This document shows positions 4,373 through 6,537 of a stretch of 6,537 nt of DNA, piece by piece; the first letter of the stretch is position 1, and each line of letters begins with the position of its first letter. A program made the position numbers and the translations under genes. The stretch lies in NCBI GenBank assembly GCA_030642995.1, contig DAOWMR010000159.1, forward strand, positions 1 through 6,537, read 5' to 3'. Source of the stretch: Spirochaetales bacterium (GTDB lineage Bacteria; Spirochaetota; Spirochaetia; DSM-27196; SLST01). The notes below the pieces were generated by a model. That model saw nothing but the letters and a program-made list of their open reading frames with translations, was not told the origin of the DNA and did no database searches.

Positions 4373-4590
4373 CCCTGCTCCTCTGCGCTCCGGTGTACTC
4401 GGTGGACATTGGACTTGCCTCGCAAGTAGACGTTGGGCCGGACGAAGGACTGAAACATCCAAGTGCCGTACACTGCGACGGATTAGTGAGCATTGTAAAG
4501 ACAGCTCTCACGGATTACGTGGGAGCCCTCGGCGAGACGAAGATGAGACAACTGGAGGCAGCCCTCCGGGTAGCCCTTGGATTAGAGTAG
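4330..4590 (+). pseudogene. Truncated mazF duplicate fused to repeat sequence
   Basis: Bases 4382-4586 repeat 2789-2993 of the intact mazF with 6 mismatches and no gaps in 205 bp (about 97% identity). The copy begins exactly at C41 of MazF, so the first 40 residues, including the RRRAFVVVS strand with the conserved arginine, are gone. The frame remains open upstream into the repeat, and an ATG at 4330 with GGAAG 6 nt before it would give an 86-residue fusion: 18 repeat-derived residues (MVTLQVPTQTEAADSLLL) followed by MazF 41 onward. Four of the six changes alter a residue (S52A, Y65H, L75V, A106G), which suggests relaxed selection. The end is also altered: it stops at TAG after GLE, a few codons before the parent's end. 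There is no matching antitoxin copy. It is most likely a dead fragment, or a toxin-like decoy that could still dimerise with MazF. Confidence 0.8.
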
Positions 4591-4681
4591 AACTCCCTGA
4601 CCTCAATCCGCTCATGGCTTTTGTCCCCCGTGTCCGCGACCATTGGCAGGGCAGAAGCACATTGGCGGGATGGGCGTGCGG

Positions 4682-4792
4682 CAGACGGGAAGACCCAGAC
4701 GTGCGTCTCCGCAGGCCCTGCGAGCAGTTGGCCGAAGGCCACACTGCGGGCTGAGTACCCTCAGCCGGACAACCACTGGGTCTTCCAGTCTG
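4682..4792. other. 111-bp multi-helix element, possible structured RNA or mobile-element end
   Basis: An outer 17-bp inverted repeat (4682-4698 with 4776-4792, one mismatch; arms CAGACGGGAAGACCCAG and CTGGGTCTTCCAGTCTG) encloses three consecutive hairpins: CGCAG/CTGCG (4710-4714 with 4718-4722), GCAGTTGGCC/GGCCACACTGC (4724-4747, triloop GAA, one bulged C), and GGCTGAG/CTCAGCC (4749-4766, loop of 4). This closed-multiloop arrangement is far more ordered than neighbouring sequence. It matches no RNA family I can name. It could be a structured RNA on either strand, a folded single-stranded DNA recombination or replication site, or the relic of a palindromic mobile element. Confidence 0.5.
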
Positions 4793-4835
4793 CGCAAGCA
4801 CGTCAGTGGATATCGATGTGCGTTTGCTCTGGACC

Positions 4836-4863
4836 TTGTACAAGCCGGTCCCCGCGATATATT
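4836..4863 (+). promoter_or_regulatory. Promoter candidate without a gene
   Basis: TTGTAC (4836-4841) and TATATT (4858-4863) are 16 bp apart. An ATG at 4869 follows the -10 box by 5 nt, the same spacing as at higB, but that frame stops after six codons (4869-4889). A 14-bp symmetric site (ATTGTTC 4861-4867, GAACAAT 4875-4881) overlaps the predicted start, as an operator would. It looks like a surviving promoter-operator of a lost gene. Confidence 0.4.
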
Positions 4864-4902
4864 GTTCGATGATTGAACAATCGGTCTAGATCGCAGGGAC
4901 CG
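4846..4902. repeat. 57-bp nested inverted repeat
   Basis: Outer arms CGGTCCCCGCGAT (4846-4858) and ATCGCAGGGACCG (4890-4902) pair at 12 of 13 positions. Inner arms ATTGTTC (4861-4867) and GAACAAT (4875-4881) pair perfectly around a 7-nt loop, with an asymmetric internal bulge. It overlaps the promoter candidate at 4836-4863. No T-run follows on either side, so a simple terminator is unlikely. Confidence 0.55.
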
Positions 4903-5365
4903 AGTGTTCCGGCAGTTCCGGTATAGTCGGGAGAGCATTGTTTCGGCGGCCTCCGCAGGCTGTATCGGTTTCATGGGTCTCACCGCAGGTCAGCCTCGGC
5001 TCCATGGCCGGAGGTCCGCCCACGCACCCTGCAACTTTGACACAACTCGTCTGAAGCTCCTCGAGCGCCGGAACCCGTCGCCAGTAGGCGGAGGCTTTCA
5101 ACACAAGGAGTGTTGCCAGGATGCTTCGGAGCGTAAGGAGAATCATGCACGACCTCATCGGGCGGGCATTCGTCGAGGTTGTCGTTTCAGCGATGAGTAG
5201 CGGCGAGATCCGGGCCGACGGTCCTCCAGCCATCAATGCCGAAAGCTGAAGCGCATCTGAGAACAATTGACGGGAGCGCGTCCGTTCTCCGTGTCCCAGG
5301 AGATCGATATACGATCTGATCCCGGCCGATACCAGTTCTTCAATAGCAACTCCTAACAATTCCAT
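4886..5365 (-). CDS. Hypothetical protein, doubtful
   Basis: An open frame of 159 residues runs on the minus strand, its start next to and divergent from the regulator gene. The first part, MELLGVAIEELVSAGIRSYIDL, reads like an amphipathic helix, and a hydrophobic stretch MILLTLRSILATLLVL (near residues 73-88) could be a membrane segment. The last third is rich in C, G and P and less protein-like, and it runs into the inverted repeat at 4890-4902. GGGGTGG stands about 6-7 nt before the ATG. I recognise no family. A frame of this length can arise by chance at this GC content, so I rate it as possible only. Confidence 0.22.
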   Translation of the reverse strand: MELLGVAIEELVSAGIRSYIDLLGHGERTRSRQLFSDALQLSALMAGGPSARISPLLIAETTTSTNARPMRSCMILLTLRSILATLLVLKASAYWRRVPALEELQTSCVKVAGCVGGPPAMEPRLTCGETHETDTACGGRRNNALPTIPELPEHSVPAI

Positions 5366-5379
5366 TGCACCACCCCATC

Positions 5380-5970
5380 ATGAATAACGAACCTCCAAAC
5401 ACTGACGCTTCAATTTCCTCACATCTTCCGGATCCCGAGCTGGAGGTTCTCCGGTATCTTGCCCATGCCGAGGACGTGCGTCAGCGAGACCTGGCGCGGA
5501 TCATCGGAATGTCGTTGGGTATGACCAACGCGATTCTCAAACGTCTTGCTCAGAAAGGATTCATCACCATCCGGAAGGTGAACAACCGAAATATCCTGTA
5601 CGTTGTGAGTCCGGACGGATTCGAAGAAATCGGGCGGCGGAGTTATCGATATCTCAAGCGAACCATCAAGAATGTTGTTGTCTATCGCGAGACCATTGAA
5701 TCGCTCGTAGAGTTGATTAGAGAACAGGGCTTCACGGGAATTGATCTTATTGAGGAGAGCGATCTTGACTTCATTGTGGAGCATGCCTGCGGCATAGCTT
5801 CGGTGAGATATCGGCGACAACGGGCGGGCGTTCCGTCAGCCGCCGCCGCAACCTTTCTGCTCCACTCGGAGCAGCTTGAACCGCCGGCCGGGCGCCGGAG
5901 TCTTGAGGAACTTGAGAGCGCCATCCTCGGCGGCGCGCGTGAGGCCTACCTCAGCGAGGTGCTGATTTGA
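5380..5970 (+). CDS. Winged-helix transcriptional regulator upstream of ahcY
   Basis: This protein of 196 residues has an N-terminal winged helix-turn-helix of the MarR/ArsR superfamily: helix LEVLRYLAHA (21-30), RQRDLARIIGMSLGMTNAILKRLAQKGF (34-61) containing the recognition helix, and the wing ITIRKVNNRNILYVVSPDGF (62-81). A basic helical linker RRSYRYLKRTIKNVVVYRETIESLVELIREQG (86-117) follows, probably for dimerisation. The remaining 75 or so residues (IDLIEESDLDFIVEHACG onward) match nothing I know and may sense a ligand. A TTG at 5365 would add five residues; I prefer ATG 5380, though neither has a clear ribosome binding site. It ends 82 bp before ahcY in the same direction. In some lineages dedicated repressors (SahR, an ArsR type) control methyl-cycle genes, so a similar role is plausible but inferred. 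Confidence 0.8.
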   Translation: MNNEPPNTDASISSHLPDPELEVLRYLAHAEDVRQRDLARIIGMSLGMTNAILKRLAQKGFITIRKVNNRNILYVVSPDGFEEIGRRSYRYLKRTIKNVVVYRETIESLVELIREQGFTGIDLIEESDLDFIVEHACGIASVRYRRQRAGVPSAAAATFLLHSEQLEPPAGRRSLEELESAILGGAREAYLSEVLI

Positions 5971-6052
5971 CGGCGCCCTTGGCGGGTGACTCGCGAGGCC
6001 GTATTTTGAAGACCGGACCAATCAACGAGGACAGGTAAATCAGGAGAATGAG

Positions 6053-6537
6053 ATGAGCAGTGTTCAGACTAATCAGAAACTTGAATATAAGGTCGCGGAT
6101 ATCAGTCTTGCAGACTGGGGTCGCAAGGAGATGGAGATTGCCCAGAAGGAAATGCCCGGGCTCATGGCCACCCGCGAGAAGTACGGGCCGCAGAAACCCC
6201 TCAAAGGCGTGCGGATCACCGGTAGCCTCCACATGACCATTCAGACCGCGGTCCTCATTGAGACCCTGGTGGAGCTCGGCGCCGACGTTCGCTGGGCGAG
6301 TTGCAATATCTTCTCAACGCAGGATCATGCGGCGGCGGCCGTTGCCGTTGGCCCGCCTGACAACGGTGGTACACCGGCCGACCCGCGCGGCGTGCCGGTA
6401 TTCGCCTACAAGGGTGAGGACCTGGAAACCTACTGGGAGTTCACCTCCCGAGCCCCAGGACTTCGGCAACGGACTCGGACCGCAACTCATCGTTGACGAC
6501 GGCGGTGACGCGACGCTCATCATTCATAAGGGTTACG
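6053..6537 (+). CDS. ahcY: S-adenosylhomocysteine hydrolase, N-terminal part, with apparent frameshift
   Basis: Adenosylhomocysteinase is a cytosolic NAD-dependent enzyme that splits S-adenosylhomocysteine into adenosine and homocysteine, clearing the inhibitor left by methyltransferases. Family signatures are clear: YKVADISLADWGRKEMEIAQKEMPGLM (residues 12-38), RITGSLHMTIQTAVLIETL (54-72) with H60, ADVRWASCNIFSTQDHAAAA (77-96) with D91, and GVPVFAYKGEDLETYWEF (113-130). The segment VGPPDNGGTPADPR (99-112) marks the longer-insert form of the family. After A134 the frame is lost in a run of four C (6453-6456); removing one C restores QDFGNGLGPQLIVDDGGDATLIIHKGY to the window end. As read, the frame stops at 6496 after 147 residues against about 430-480 for the enzyme. 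An essential-type gene with one homopolymer error suggests a sequencing error, though true decay is possible. AGGAG (6042-6046) lies 6 nt before the ATG. Confidence 0.93.

Larger units (their letters stand above)
4591..5364. other. 774-bp stretch with no firm gene, rich in inverted repeats
   Basis: No frame here matches a family I know. A minus-strand 159-codon frame (5365-4886) is the longest and is listed separately. A 42-residue plus-strand frame at 5121-5249 has AAGGAG 10 nt upstream but no recognisable motif. A 98-codon frame at 4904-5200 (GTG start) looks non-coding in composition. The striking content is structural: nested inverted repeats from 4682 to 4902, plus a tandem GTTCCGG pair at 4906-4920. 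The stretch separates the TA-rich region from the regulator-ahcY locus and may be the junction of an accessory island. Confidence 0.45.

Noticed and set aside
4056..4511. 151-codon minus-strand open frame opposite the mazF duplicate
   Set aside because: Its N-terminal part is simply the antisense of mazF (the same string arises opposite the intact mazF), and the rest is antisense to the repeat and out of frame with the DUF4258 gene.
4749..4766. GGCTGAG/CTCAGCC hairpin as a terminator
   Set aside because: There is no T-run on either strand after the stem, and it sits inside the larger multi-helix element.
5971..6052. A SAM or SAH riboswitch in the leader of ahcY
   Set aside because: The 82-bp gap is short, and I do not see the conserved core sequences or pseudoknot pattern of these riboswitches; only the ribosome binding site is clear.
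1..6537. CRISPR arrays, tRNA and rRNA genes
   Set aside because: No regularly spaced repeats with unique spacers, no tRNA cloverleaf with the usual TTC-containing arm and CCA-end pairing, and no conserved rRNA segments were seen.

Overview
The window (about 54-56% GC by eye) joins an accessory region rich in toxin-antitoxin (TA) modules (about 560-4600) to what looks like a chromosomal housekeeping locus at its right end: a winged-helix regulator, then the start of ahcY, S-adenosylhomocysteine hydrolase. The host is a bacterium. The regulator-ahcY pair and the regulator's sequence style suggest a Spirochaetota-like lineage, but this is from memory and weakly held.

Layout. 1-592: no gene I can support. 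559-1207 (+): intact toxin-first higB-higA with a strong promoter placed so that higB would be leaderless. 1420-1879 (-): intact hicB antitoxin with its promoter and ribosome binding site, followed by a hicA toxin gene broken by several frameshifts. 1880-2446: no gene, but a hairpin, an orphan promoter and copy 1 of a roughly 70-bp repeat. 2447-3006 (+): intact MazE-like/MazF pair overlapping by ATGA. 3041-3730 (+): intact vapB-vapC with a near-consensus promoter embedded in a perfect 11-bp inverted repeat. 3842-4235 (-): a shortened DUF4258 toxin-like gene overlapping a YgiT/MqsA-like antitoxin that lacks the zinc cysteines; again promoter and start codon imply a leaderless mRNA. 4299-4590: copy 2 of the repeat, fused to a 205-bp, 97%-identical duplicate of the 3' part of mazF. 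4591-5364: no firm gene, but unusually dense inverted repeats (4682-4902), including a 111-bp multi-helix element. 5380-5970 (+): winged-helix regulator. 6053-6537 (+): N-terminal part of ahcY, running off the window and carrying an apparent one-base insertion at 6453-6456.

How the parts work together. Each TA pair is a self-contained toxin/antitoxin unit expected to repress its own promoter. The mixture of intact pairs, an orphan antitoxin, a shortened toxin and a duplicated mazF fragment next to repeats resembling insertion-sequence ends suggests repeated gain, rearrangement and decay. The right-hand locus is unrelated: ahcY clears S-adenosylhomocysteine in the methyl cycle, and the regulator just upstream is a reasonable candidate to control it. 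The most unusual unexplained material is the structured, gene-poor stretch 4682-4902.
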